From: Pseudomonas sp. dw_358
GTDB lineage: Bacteria > Pseudomonadota > Gammaproteobacteria > Pseudomonadales > Pseudomonadaceae
Direction of reading: 5' to 3'
Length of the DNA: 64,000 bases
Assembly: GCF_018449655.1 (NCBI RefSeq)
Contig: NZ_JAAVUX010000006.1
Coordinates: 1-64,000 of the forward strand
Made by a program: the position numbers and the translations under genes. The notes below the pieces were generated by a model. That model made no database searches. It saw only the letters and a program-made list of their open reading frames with translations, and was not told the origin of the DNA. Shown piece by piece: positions 1 through 7,591 of this stretch (position 1 is its first letter; every line of letters starts with the position of its first letter).

Positions 1-660
1 GGTCAGGGTCGCGGTGTAGGTGATCACGCCGCCTTCGGTGACGCTCGGCGTAGCGGCGAGGCTGACGGTGGTGGTATCGATGGAGTCGACCACTTGAGTC
101 ACGGCCGGGGTGGTGCTCGGGGCCAGGTTCTCGAAGTTTCCGCCACTGGCCGCCGTGATGGTGGTGGTCACGGTGGTCGGGTCTTTGTAGACGTCGTTGG
201 CCGGGGTCTGGAAGTCGACGCTGCCGGTGGTCTTGCCGGCATCGATGGTGATGGTCTGGCCATTGGACAGGGTCACGCTTACCGGCGTCTGCGCAGCGTT
301 GGTCAAGGTGGCGGTGTAGGTGATCACACTGCCTTCCACGACGCTGGCCGCGGCCGTCAGGGTCAGGTTGGTGGTGTCGAGGGTGTCAGTGATCTGCGTC
401 ACCGCCGGCGTTGGGTCGGTGGTCAGGGTCAGCCCTGCGCCGCCGCTGGTGCCGGTGATGGTGGTGGAAATCGAATGGGCATCGATGTACGGCGTGTCGT
501 TCGGTGCCAAGGTGAGGTTGGCCGAACCGCTGGTCTCGCCGGCAGCAATGACAATGGTCAGGCCGTTGGCCAGGGTTACGTTGACCGCGCTGGTGCCAGC
601 CTGGGTCAGGGTCGCGGTGTAGATCAGGGTGCCACCGGCCTCGGTCAGGGTCGGCGTGGC
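1..660 (-). repeat. Tandem ~300-bp coding repeats of the adhesin
   Basis: The same block (on the plus strand GGTCAGGGTCGCGGTGTAG, with small changes) recurs at positions 1, 301 and 604, a period of 300-303 bp. Each copy encodes one 100-101-residue beta-sandwich unit with conserved YTATLT, an AG(K/E)T(T/S)GS turn and TTTIT-like strands. The copies have diverged, so they are mature repeats and not a recent duplication. The array continues beyond the left edge. Confidence 0.8.
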
Positions 661-1188
661 GCTGAGGCTGACGGTCGAGGCCAGGTTGGCCGCCGTGGCA
701 TTGGTGGTGTTATTGACGACCGGGTTGACTTGCAGCGTGTCGATTACCGGCGCGCCAGTGCTGAAGGCCGTCGGGAAGCCAATGGTCGGAGCGACCGAGC
801 CGCCCACTGCGTCGAGCAGCACGAAGCTGTGGCCGCCGCCGCCTTCACCACCGGTGTCGGCAGGCCCTGCTGCGGCAGCCTCAAGCTCGGTGGTCGGGTC
901 GGCACCAGCAGCGATGGCTTGCTGCAACTCCGACACTGAAGGCGCTTGCTGCGCGGTGTCGGTGGCGACGATGGTCTCCGGTGCTCCGGCGTTCCAATGG
1001 CTGTCACGGCCCAGGTCGATGGTGCGGCCATCTTCCAGCGCCAAGGTCACGGCACCGGCGGCGCCAGTGTCGATCTGTTCCCCGGCAAACAACCGGTCTC
1101 CCTCGATGAGCACGCGTTGAATCCCTTCAGGGGATACGGCAATTACTTGGCCAACAATGCTTTTAACGATGGCAACAACAGTGCTCAT
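1..1188 (-). CDS. lapA: LapA-type giant adhesin, N-terminal 396 residues (partial, runs off left edge)
   Basis: This is the start of a very large biofilm adhesin that is exported by a type I system and held in the outer membrane by its N-terminal retention module. The ATG at 1188 has GGAGAG about 7 nt upstream. Residues 1-100 match the Pseudomonas retention module (begins MSTVVAIVKSIVGQVIAVSP). A small-residue/Gly linker follows, with Ala105-Ala106-Ala107-Gly108, which fits the di-alanine site cut by the periplasmic protease LapG. From about residue 190 there are Thr/Val-rich beta-sandwich repeats of 100-101 residues, each containing the motif YTATLT. It diverges from lapBC, its expected exporter. 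The large repeat region and the C-terminal RTX part lie outside the window. Family identity is strong; the cleavage site is inferred from the family. Confidence 0.9.
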   Translation of the reverse strand, partial: MSTVVAIVKSIVGQVIAVSPEGIQRVLIEGDRLFAGEQIDTGAAGAVTLALEDGRTIDLGRDSHWNAGAPETIVATDTAQQAPSVSELQQAIAAGADPTTELEAAAAGPADTGGEGGGGHSFVLLDAVGGSVAPTIGFPTAFSTGAPVIDTLQVNPVVNNTTNATAANLASTVSLSATPTLTEAGGTLIYTATLTQAGTSAVNVTLANGLTIVIAAGETSGSANLTLAPNDTPYIDAHSISTTITGTSGGAGLTLTTDPTPAVTQITDTLDTTNLTLTAAASVVEGSVITYTATLTNAAQTPVSVTLSNGQTITIDAGKTTGSVDFQTPANDVYKDPTTVTTTITAASGGNFENLAPSTTPAVTQVVDSIDTTTVSLAATPSVTEGGVITYTATLT

Positions 1189-1727
1189 TGGGAAACTCTC
1201 CGGTGTAACCGTTCAGTTGGTATCCATTGGACCGACCGGCCTTCTTTTGCCGTTTCAGACAGAGGACTTAATTAGTGTATTGATACGAATACATGACGCT
1301 GAATCGCCAATAGATTGGCTATAGCCGATTGGAATTGAGATTATGCCAAAGTATTGACCTTGGCACACAACTACCCATTCCGACCGTAATGTCACACTGA
1401 TACTACACTGCGGTCGGTCCCTTCGCCTGGGCAAATCCTGTTTCCGACATGCGGTTTTTTCCCGGCACTCTCTGGCGCCCCTCCCGGGCCATCAAGCAAT
1501 CACGGCAAAGGGCTAGCATCCTAATTCAAACGCAAGCCTGCCGGGGCTTTGAACGATGAAATTCACATCCGTTCATCTGTAAAGCACAAAGCCTGCCACT
1601 GCTTGTGCCTTGGTTCTCAAGCCACTTATTCATCAGCGCCAAGCGCTTGACCTGTATAGAATCTTTCGCGTCGCGGGGCGTCAGTGACGGTTCGCCAACG
1701 TCACGGAAATGACGGCAATGCCGCCAT

Positions 1728-1749
1728 AATTTGTCAAAGGTGACAAATT
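1728..1749. promoter_or_regulatory. Perfect 22-bp palindrome, candidate operator
   Basis: The arms AATTTGTCA and TGACAAATT are perfect reverse complements separated by AAGG. The core TTGTCA-N4-TGACAA resembles a dimeric regulator site. FleQ boxes are usually written with a GTCA-N6-TGAC core, so this 4-bp spacing does not match them exactly. It lies between lapA and lapB, which are targets of c-di-GMP-responsive control in related species. Which protein binds it is unknown. Confidence 0.5.
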
Positions 1750-1930
1750 TGGTCCGCCTGTTACTCGCCCCTCACTGCCACTGTGTCGTTTTAACGCAGG
1801 TCACTGCCGTCTCCTTTATATCGACACATTGCCCCGACTCTTAAATCGGCCCCGTGCCGTCGGCCTGCAGTTTTACGGTGGCTGGCCGATAAGTGAGCAA
1901 TGAGGCCCGGGATGAGCGCGACAGCCCGCT

Positions 1931-1952
1931 TGGCATTGCTTGTGCAATGCCA
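1931..1952. promoter_or_regulatory. Perfect inverted repeat upstream of lapB
   Basis: The arms TGGCATTGC and GCAATGCCA flank a TTGT spacer, about 80 bp before the lapB start. It could be an operator or a hairpin in the lapB leader. The same bases also show a weak sigma-54-like GG-N10-GC spacing (TGGCAT...GTGC), but both elements differ from consensus, so I do not call a promoter. Confidence 0.4.
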
Positions 1953-2030
1953 GTCGTGGGCATCAACAGGTCGGCATGCTGGTAGGTGCCGCGCACGGAT
2001 GGATTAACCGCACAGAGTGAGAGAGTCAGC

Positions 2031-4181
2031 GTGGAATCAGAAGTAAAAGTCGAACTCAGTCATGACCCCCGGGGTCAGCACGACGATCCGTTGCTCGACG
2101 GCCTGCTGGCTCTGTGCGCGCTCCATCAAAAGCCCGCCAGTCGCGCCATGCTCACCACCGGCCTGCCATTGCCCGCCCAGCGCCTGAGCCCCGAGCTGTT
2201 GAGCCGCGCCGCTGCACGCGCTTGCCTGCAGGGTCGTCTGCTGCAACGCAAGCTGGAGACAATCCCGGCCATTGCCTTGCCCGCCCTGTTGCTGCTCAAG
2301 GACGGCCGCGCCACGGTATTGCTCGGTTGGGAAGATGACACCGCGCGCTTGCTGCTGAGCGAAAGCGACGGTGGTGAAGTGCGCGTGAGCCGCGAAGTAC
2401 TGGCCGAGGACTACATCGGCAAGGTGTTCTTCGCCCAGCCGCAGCACAAGTTCGACACCAGCACCGGTACCCTCATTCCTCGCGCCCGCTCGTGGTTTCG
2501 CGACACTCTCAAGCGCTCGCGCTGGCTGTACGCCGACGCCATCGCCGCCAGCCTGGTGATCAACCTGATTGCCCTGGCCGCGCCCCTGTTCGTGATGAAC
2601 GTCTACGACCGCGTGGTCCCCAACCAGGCCACAGCCACTCTGTGGATTCTCGCTGCCGGGATCACCGGCGCCTACATTTTCGACCTGATCCTCAAGGGCC
2701 TTCGTGGCCTGTGTCTGGACCTGGCCGGCAAGAAAACCGACCTGATCATTTCGGCCACGCTGTTCGAGCGCATCGTTGGCATGTCGATGAAATTTCGCCC
2801 GGCACGGGTCGGCAGCTTTGCCCAGAACATTCACGAATTCCAGGGCATGCGCGACTTTCTCACCTCGCTGACCCTAGCCAGCCTGATCGACCTGCCGTTC
2901 ACCGTGATCATCCTCGCGGTCATTGCTTTGCTGGGCGGCAACCTGGTGTGGATTCCGATCATCGCGTTCCCGCTGGCGCTGGGTATTGGCCACTTTCTGC
3001 AGAAGCCGCTGATGGCCACCATGGAACGCACCATGGCCCTGGGCGCCGAGCGTCAGTCGAGCCTTATCGAAACCCTCGCCGGGCTGGACGCGGTCAAGGT
3101 CAATAATGCCGAGAGCGAGCGCCAGTATCAGTGGGAACAGACAATCGGCACCCTCAGCCGCCTGGAGCTGCGGGTCAAGGTGCTGTCGAGCCTGGCCATG
3201 AACATCACCTTGCTCATCCAGCAGATGGCTGGCGTGGCCATGATCGCCTTTGGCGTGTACCAGATCATCGATGGCAACCTGAGCATGGGTGGCCTCGTAG
3301 CCTGCTACATGCTCAGTGGCCGGGCCCTCGGGCCACTGGCGCAGTTGTCCGGTCTGCTGACCCGTTATCAGCAGGCCAAGGTCACCATGGTCTCGGTGGA
3401 CCAAATGATGGAGCTGCCCCAGGAGCGCAATTTCGAGGAGCGCCCCATGAGCCGCTCCGTGCTGCAAGGCGCCATTGAGCTGCGCAACCTCAATTTCACC
3501 TACCCGGGCCAGCAGAACCTCGCTCTGAACAACGTCAACCTGTCGATCAAGCCGGGCGAGAAGATCGGCATCATCGGCCGCAGCGGCTCGGGTAAAAGCT
3601 CGCTGGCCAAGCTGCTGGTGGGTCTCTACCAGGCCGACAGCGGTCAGTTGCTGGTGGATGGCGTCGACATCCAGCAGATCGACGTCAGCGAGTTGCGCCA
3701 CAACATCGGCTACGTGCCGCAGGACATTCAACTGCTGGCCGGCAGCCTGCGCGACAACCTTGTTTCCGGTGCGCGTTACGTCGAGGACGAGTTGGTGTTG
3801 CAAGCTGCCGAACTGGCCGGCGTGCACGAGTTCGCTCGGCTGCACCCGCAGGGCTACGAGTTGCAGGTAGGCGAGCGGGGGCAGAACCTGTCCGGGGGGC
3901 AGCGCCAGAACGTGGCGCTGGCCCGCGCCCTGCTGCTCAACCCGCCGGTACTGTTGCTCGACGAGCCCACCAGCGCCATGGACAACACCGGTGAAGAGCG
4001 CCTCAAACAGCGCCTGCAAGCGGTGGTGGAAAACAAGACCATCATTCTGGTCACTCACCGGGCTTCGCTGCTGTCGCTGGTCGACCGCCTGCTGGTGATC
4101 GACCGTGGACAGATCCTCGCCGACGGCCCGAAAGCCGCCGTGATGGAAGCGTTGAAGAAGGGGCAGATCAGTGTTGCTTAA
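2031..4181 (+). CDS. lapB: LapB-like type I secretion ABC transporter (ATPase/permease)
   Basis: This is the inner-membrane ATPase/permease that powers export of the LapA adhesin. It has 716 residues, with an N-terminal C39-peptidase-like domain (about 1-130), a six-helix ABC membrane domain (about 145-430) and a nucleotide-binding domain (about 475-710). The latter shows Walker A GRSGSGKSS, signature LSGGQRQ and Walker B LLLDEPTSAMD. I chose the GTG at 2031 because the following MESEVKVELSHDP matches the usual LapB N-terminus and a GAGAG sits upstream; an in-frame GTG at 1986 is possible but less likely. It overlaps lapC by 11 bp. No TolC-like lapE or c-di-GMP receptor genes (lapD, lapG) are adjacent here. 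Confidence 0.9.
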   Translation: MESEVKVELSHDPRGQHDDPLLDGLLALCALHQKPASRAMLTTGLPLPAQRLSPELLSRAAARACLQGRLLQRKLETIPAIALPALLLLKDGRATVLLGWEDDTARLLLSESDGGEVRVSREVLAEDYIGKVFFAQPQHKFDTSTGTLIPRARSWFRDTLKRSRWLYADAIAASLVINLIALAAPLFVMNVYDRVVPNQATATLWILAAGITGAYIFDLILKGLRGLCLDLAGKKTDLIISATLFERIVGMSMKFRPARVGSFAQNIHEFQGMRDFLTSLTLASLIDLPFTVIILAVIALLGGNLVWIPIIAFPLALGIGHFLQKPLMATMERTMALGAERQSSLIETLAGLDAVKVNNAESERQYQWEQTIGTLSRLELRVKVLSSLAMNITLLIQQMAGVAMIAFGVYQIIDGNLSMGGLVACYMLSGRALGPLAQLSGLLTRYQQAKVTMVSVDQMMELPQERNFEERPMSRSVLQGAIELRNLNFTYPGQQNLALNNVNLSIKPGEKIGIIGRSGSGKSSLAKLLVGLYQADSGQLLVDGVDIQQIDVSELRHNIGYVPQDIQLLAGSLRDNLVSGARYVEDELVLQAAELAGVHEFARLHPQGYELQVGERGQNLSGGQRQNVALARALLLNPPVLLLDEPTSAMDNTGEERLKQRLQAVVENKTIILVTHRASLLSLVDRLLVIDRGQILADGPKAAVMEALKKGQISVA

Positions 4182-5523
4182 ATCCGCTGTGGGCTATTTC
4201 AAGGGCGGCGCCTCGCTGGACGGCCAACCGTTGCCCGAAGTCAAGAAGGCGCTGATCGACGACGCACCGCGCATCGTGCGGCTGACAATCTGGGGCGTGA
4301 TCGCGTTCTTCGTGTTCCTGATCGGCTGGGCGCATTTCGCCGTGATCGACGAAGTGACCAAGGGCGAGGGCAAGGCCATTCCCTCGTCCAAGGTGCAGAA
4401 AATCCAGAACCTGGAAGGGGGCATCGTCGCCGAAATCTATGTCAAGGAAGGGCAGATCGTAGAAGCCGGCGCGCCGTTGATTCGTCTGGACGACACGCGT
4501 TTTGCCTCCAACGTCGGCGAGACCGAAGCTGACCGTGTGGCCATGGAGCTGCGGGTCGAACGCCTGAGCGCCGAGGTCGATGACCGTCCGCTGAAAATCA
4601 CCGATGACGCCCGCAAGTCCGTGCCCCAGCAAGCGGGCAACGAAGAGTCGCTGTACCTGAGCCGCAAGCAGCAACTGGCCGATGAAGTCGGGGGCCTGCA
4701 ACAACAACTGGTGCAGAAGCAGCAAGAGTTGCGCGAGTTCACCGCCAAGCAGGGCCAGTACAGCAGCAGTCTGGCGTTGTTGCGTCAGGAGATCGGTATG
4801 TCCGAGCCGCTGATCAAGACCGGGGCCGTGTCGCCGGTTGAAGTGCTGCGGCTCAAGCGTTCGGAAGTCGAATTGCGCGGGCAGCTGGACGGCACCACCC
4901 TGGCGATTCCCCGGGCCCAGGCCGCCATCGAAGAAGCCAAGCGCAAAATCGACGAAGCTCGCGGCAAATTCCGCAGCGACGCTCTGACCCAGCTCAATGA
5001 AGCCCGTACCGACCTGAGCAAGGCCCAGGCCACCGGCAAGGCACTGGACGACCGGGTCAAGCGCACCATGGTCACCTCGCCCGTGCGCGGCATCGTCAAG
5101 CAGTTGCTGGTCAACACCGTGGGCGGCATCGTCCAGCCCGGCAGCGACCTGCTGGAAATTGTCCCGCTGGACGACACCCTGCTGATCGAAGCACGCATCC
5201 GCCCGCAAGACATCGCCTTCCTCCACCCCGGCCAGGAAGCCATGATCAAGTTCACCGCCTACGACTACACCATCTACGGTGGCCTCAAAGGCAAGCTGGA
5301 GCAGATTGGCGCCGACACCGTGCAGGACGAAGAGAAGAAGAACACGTTCTATGTCATCAAGTTGCGCACCGACCGCAGCCATCTGGGCACCGATGCCAAA
5401 CCGCTGCTGATCATCCCCGGCATGGTGGCGTCGGTGGACATCATCACTGGCAAGAAGAGCGTGTTGAGCTATCTGCTCAAGCCGATCATCAAGGCGCGAG
5501 CGGAGGCGTTGCACGAGCGGTAG
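4171..5523 (+). CDS. lapC: LapC-like membrane fusion protein (HlyD family)
   Basis: This is the periplasmic adaptor of the LapA type I secretion system, linking LapB to a TolC-like outer-membrane channel. It has 450 residues from a GTG start that lies inside the end of lapB, consistent with translational coupling. A single membrane helix spans about 37-58, followed by a lipoyl-like segment (NLEGGIVAEIYVKEGQIVEAG). A long charged coiled-coil region covers about 125-290, and a C-terminal beta-barrel carries the HlyD-type stretch RPQDIAFLHPGQEAMIKFTA. Length and architecture are normal for the family. Confidence 0.9.
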   Translation: MLLKSAVGYFKGGASLDGQPLPEVKKALIDDAPRIVRLTIWGVIAFFVFLIGWAHFAVIDEVTKGEGKAIPSSKVQKIQNLEGGIVAEIYVKEGQIVEAGAPLIRLDDTRFASNVGETEADRVAMELRVERLSAEVDDRPLKITDDARKSVPQQAGNEESLYLSRKQQLADEVGGLQQQLVQKQQELREFTAKQGQYSSSLALLRQEIGMSEPLIKTGAVSPVEVLRLKRSEVELRGQLDGTTLAIPRAQAAIEEAKRKIDEARGKFRSDALTQLNEARTDLSKAQATGKALDDRVKRTMVTSPVRGIVKQLLVNTVGGIVQPGSDLLEIVPLDDTLLIEARIRPQDIAFLHPGQEAMIKFTAYDYTIYGGLKGKLEQIGADTVQDEEKKNTFYVIKLRTDRSHLGTDAKPLLIIPGMVASVDIITGKKSVLSYLLKPIIKARAEALHER

Positions 5524-5555
5524 GTTTGCCCGCCGGGGGTCGGCGCACCGTGTTT

Positions 5556-5722
5556 GCGATCGTGCTCGCGTTACCCGCCAGAAACTCTCGGAAATAGAAA
5601 AGGGCAAGCTGACGGTCTCCATGCATCTTTACGCGAAAGTCATTGCGGCCATGGACTCGAAGCTCGCTGTGCAACCGGCAAGGCGACCCAGCTTTGACGG
5701 GCTTTGCGAGGTCTTCAAATGA
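5556..5722 (+). pseudogene. Remnant of an XRE-family (HipB-like) regulator
   Basis: The plus strand reads DRARVTRQKLSEIEKGKL followed by a helix and ARRPSFDGLCEVFK, then stop at 5720-5722. This is the typical second half of an XRE helix-turn-helix antitoxin or regulator: recognition helix VTRQKLSEIEKG, then the HipB-like C-terminal tail. Upstream bases back to the lapC stop do not supply the first helices or a start codon, so roughly the first 25 residues are missing. No toxin partner follows. I infer a deletion scar; it has no obvious function. Confidence 0.5.
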
Positions 5723-5841
5723 AGCCTCGCTCAGCTGATCGCACCGCTATCAGCGCAATATTTCAAAATAAAAATTCCAAAAATAAAATATATAGAATCT
5801 TTATTGATTTTCCTGAGCCGTCGTTCTAGCCTCAGCTCACC

Positions 5842-5867
5842 GACCGGCCTGCTTATGCAGGCCGGTC
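5842..5867. promoter_or_regulatory. Strong hairpin just upstream of iolG
   Basis: GACCGGCCTGC and GCAGGCCGGTC form a perfect 11-bp stem around TTAT. It ends 36 bp before the iolG start and has no T-run after it, so it is not a classical terminator. It may be an operator or a leader RNA structure. Confidence 0.4.
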
Positions 5868-5903
5868 AGCGACCAGGCCCACAAGAACAAATCAGGAGCC
5901 ATC

Positions 5904-6914
5904 ATGACTGTGAATCTAGGCGTCATCGGGACCGGGGCCATTGGCACCGATCATATTCGTCGTTGCCATTACGCGCTGTCCGGCGCGGCGGTGGTGGCGG
6001 TCAACGACATCAACGCGGAGCAGGCCCGCAAGGCCGTTAGCGGGCTGGGCATCGATGCCGAGGTCTATGCCAGTGCACAGGACCTGATCAACGCTGCCAA
6101 CGTGGACGCCATCCTCGTGACTTCATGGGGGCCGGCCCATGAAGAACAGGTGCTGGCCGCCATTGCCGCCGGTAAACCGGTGTTCTGCGAAAAACCCCTG
6201 GCCGTGACGGCCGCCGGTTGCCTGCGCATCGTCAATGCGGAGCAGGCCCACGGCAAGCGCCTGGTGCAGGTCGGCTACATGCGCGAGTACGATCAGGGCT
6301 ACCTGGCACTCAAGGCGGCCATCGACAGTGGCCAGATCGGCGCACCGCTGATGCTCCATTGCGCTCACCGCAACCCTACGGTACCCACCGCTTACGGCAC
6401 CAGCATGGCGATCACCGACACACTGATCCACGAGCTGGACGTGCTGCGCTGGCTGCTGGACGACGACTATGTGTCGGCCCAGGTGATCTTCCCGCGCCGG
6501 ACCAGCCACACCCATAGCGCACTGCGTGACCCGCAGATCGTCCTGCTCGAAACGGTCAAGGGCGTGCGCATCGACGTCGAAGTGTTCGTCAATTGCCGTT
6601 ATGGCTACGACATCCAGTGCCAGGTGGTCGGCGAGGAGGGCATTGCCAGCCTGCCGGAGCCCAGCAGTATCCAGATGCGCAGCGGCGCCAAACTGTCCAA
6701 CGAGATCCTGATGGACTGGAAAGATCGCTTTATCCAGGCCTACGACGTCGAATTGCAGGCGTTCATCCGCAGCGTGGCCAATGGCGAGATCGGTGGTCCT
6801 TCTTCCTGGAATGGCTATGCGGCGGCGGTCGCGGCCGATGCCTGCATTCAGGCCCAGGAAAGCGGCGCTATCGTGCCGATCACGATGCCGGTCAAGCCGG
6901 CGTTCTATTCCTGA
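5904..6914 (+). CDS. iolG: Inositol 2-dehydrogenase-like Gfo/Idh/MocA oxidoreductase
   Basis: It is predicted to oxidise myo-inositol or a related polyol to the ketone with NAD+, in the cytoplasm. The protein has 336 residues. The nucleotide-binding motif GVIGTGAIG lies at 6-14, the family EKP motif (FCEKPLAV) near 95, and the catalytic DTLIHELD segment near 170. AGGAGCC sits just before the ATG. The sequence closely resembles IolG of other pseudomonads, but no other inositol catabolic genes (iolCEBD) are adjacent, so it stands alone and may act on a different sugar or polyol. The substrate is therefore an inference. Confidence 0.8.
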   Translation: MTVNLGVIGTGAIGTDHIRRCHYALSGAAVVAVNDINAEQARKAVSGLGIDAEVYASAQDLINAANVDAILVTSWGPAHEEQVLAAIAAGKPVFCEKPLAVTAAGCLRIVNAEQAHGKRLVQVGYMREYDQGYLALKAAIDSGQIGAPLMLHCAHRNPTVPTAYGTSMAITDTLIHELDVLRWLLDDDYVSAQVIFPRRTSHTHSALRDPQIVLLETVKGVRIDVEVFVNCRYGYDIQCQVVGEEGIASLPEPSSIQMRSGAKLSNEILMDWKDRFIQAYDVELQAFIRSVANGEIGGPSSWNGYAAAVAADACIQAQESGAIVPITMPVKPAFYS

Positions 6915-6940
6915 TATCCCTCTTGTAACCCTATCCCTGC

Positions 6941-7021
6941 AGGACCGAGCTTGCTCGGGAACCCGCTACCGCGATCAACCTGACAAATCGCGGCGCGAGG
7001 TTCCCGGGCAATCTCGGTCCT
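6941..7021. repeat. REP-like long palindrome after iolG
   Basis: AGGACCGAG and CTCGGTCCT bound an 81-bp imperfect palindrome with internal matching arms (GCTCGGGAACC / GGTTCCCGGGC and ACCGCGA / TCGCGG). The left arm GCAGGACCGAGCTTGCTCGG recurs with one or two changes in the palindrome at 12243-12317, so both belong to one REP-like family. It may also terminate or stabilise the iolG transcript. Confidence 0.55.
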
Positions 7022-7093
7022 ATGAGGCGCGAGCTGTATTTTTCCTGCAAACCAACCGCCAAACGGCCTTGACGAAACATCCGGTCCTAATAG

Positions 7094-7109
7094 ATAGTTA
7101 GCAAACTAT
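7094..7109. promoter_or_regulatory. Probable MarR operator
   Basis: ATAGTT-AGCA-AACTAT is a perfect 6-bp inverted repeat, 30 bp upstream of the marR-like start. Its size and AT-rich symmetric form are typical of MarR-family operators, and its position suits autoregulation of the efflux operon that follows. Confidence 0.55.
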
Positions 7110-7138
7110 GAATATCGGATGACATCCCGGGCTGGTTC

Positions 7139-7591
7139 GTGAACATCGACAAGCTTCAACTCAACATCAGTAGCGGCATGGTGGTCGGCGCCCGTCATTG
7201 GCGGCGAATCTGCCAAAGTGCGCTGTCCAACTATGGTATTTCCGAAGCCTGCGCCGTGCCTTTGCTGATGATCGTGCGGCTGGGCGATGGCGTGCGCCAA
7301 GTGGCCGTGGCCCACGCCGCAGGGCTTGAAGGCCCGTCGCTGGTGCGCCTCCTGGACCAGCTGTGCAGCGCCGATCTGGTGGTGCGCACTGCCGACAGCA
7401 CCGACCGCCGCGCCAAGGCGCTCAGCCTGACCGACGCGGGGCGCAGCCTGGCCGAAGCCATCGAGACCGAATTGGTGCGGTTGCGCCGGGAACTGTTCAA
7501 GGACGTCGATCGCGCCGATCTGGAAGCCGCCCTGCGGGTCATTCGCGTGTTTGAAGACGCCGTGCCCGGCCTGCCGGCGACGCATCCATGA
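7139..7591 (+). CDS. MarR-family transcriptional regulator of the efflux operon
   Basis: This 150-residue protein has the winged-helix fold of MarR regulators: a recognition region around VAHAAGLEGPSLVRLLDQL (about 57-75) and the wing RTADSTDRRAKALSLTDAGR (about 83-102). Such proteins usually repress an adjacent pump until an aromatic ligand binds. It starts at GTG 7139; an in-frame ATG lies at 7178. Its stop overlaps the ATG of the FUSC gene (ATGA), so it is the first gene of a five-gene operon. The palindrome at 7094-7109 is its likely binding site. Confidence 0.85.
   Translation: MNIDKLQLNISSGMVVGARHWRRICQSALSNYGISEACAVPLLMIVRLGDGVRQVAVAHAAGLEGPSLVRLLDQLCSADLVVRTADSTDRRAKALSLTDAGRSLAEAIETELVRLRRELFKDVDRADLEAALRVIRVFEDAVPGLPATHP

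Larger units (their letters stand above)
1189..2030. other. Divergent regulatory region between lapA and lapB
   Basis: This 842-bp stretch separates two divergent genes and contains no convincing open reading frame. It should hold both promoters. Visible structures are a perfect palindrome at 1728-1749, a GTGACG/CGTCAC inverted repeat at 1684-1704 and a perfect hairpin at 1931-1952. I saw no clear sigma-70 box pair. Confidence 0.6.
5524..5903. other. Intergenic region between lapC and iolG
   Basis: This 380-bp gap holds the C-terminal remnant of an XRE regulator (5556-5722), a strongly AT-rich stretch at about 5755-5815 that is probably the iolG promoter area, and an 11-bp-stem hairpin at 5842-5867. 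I see no intact gene in it. Confidence 0.6.

Noticed and set aside
94..939. A long plus-strand open frame opposite the adhesin gene
   Set aside because: It is antisense to the LapA N-terminus, is Gly/Arg-rich without domains, and arises from the GC-rich repeats. The minus-strand frame has family similarity and a ribosome binding site.
1931..1948. Sigma-54 promoter upstream of lapB
   Set aside because: The GG-N10-GC spacing is right, but both elements deviate from consensus (TGGCAT, GTGC), and the bases belong to a perfect palindrome that explains them better.
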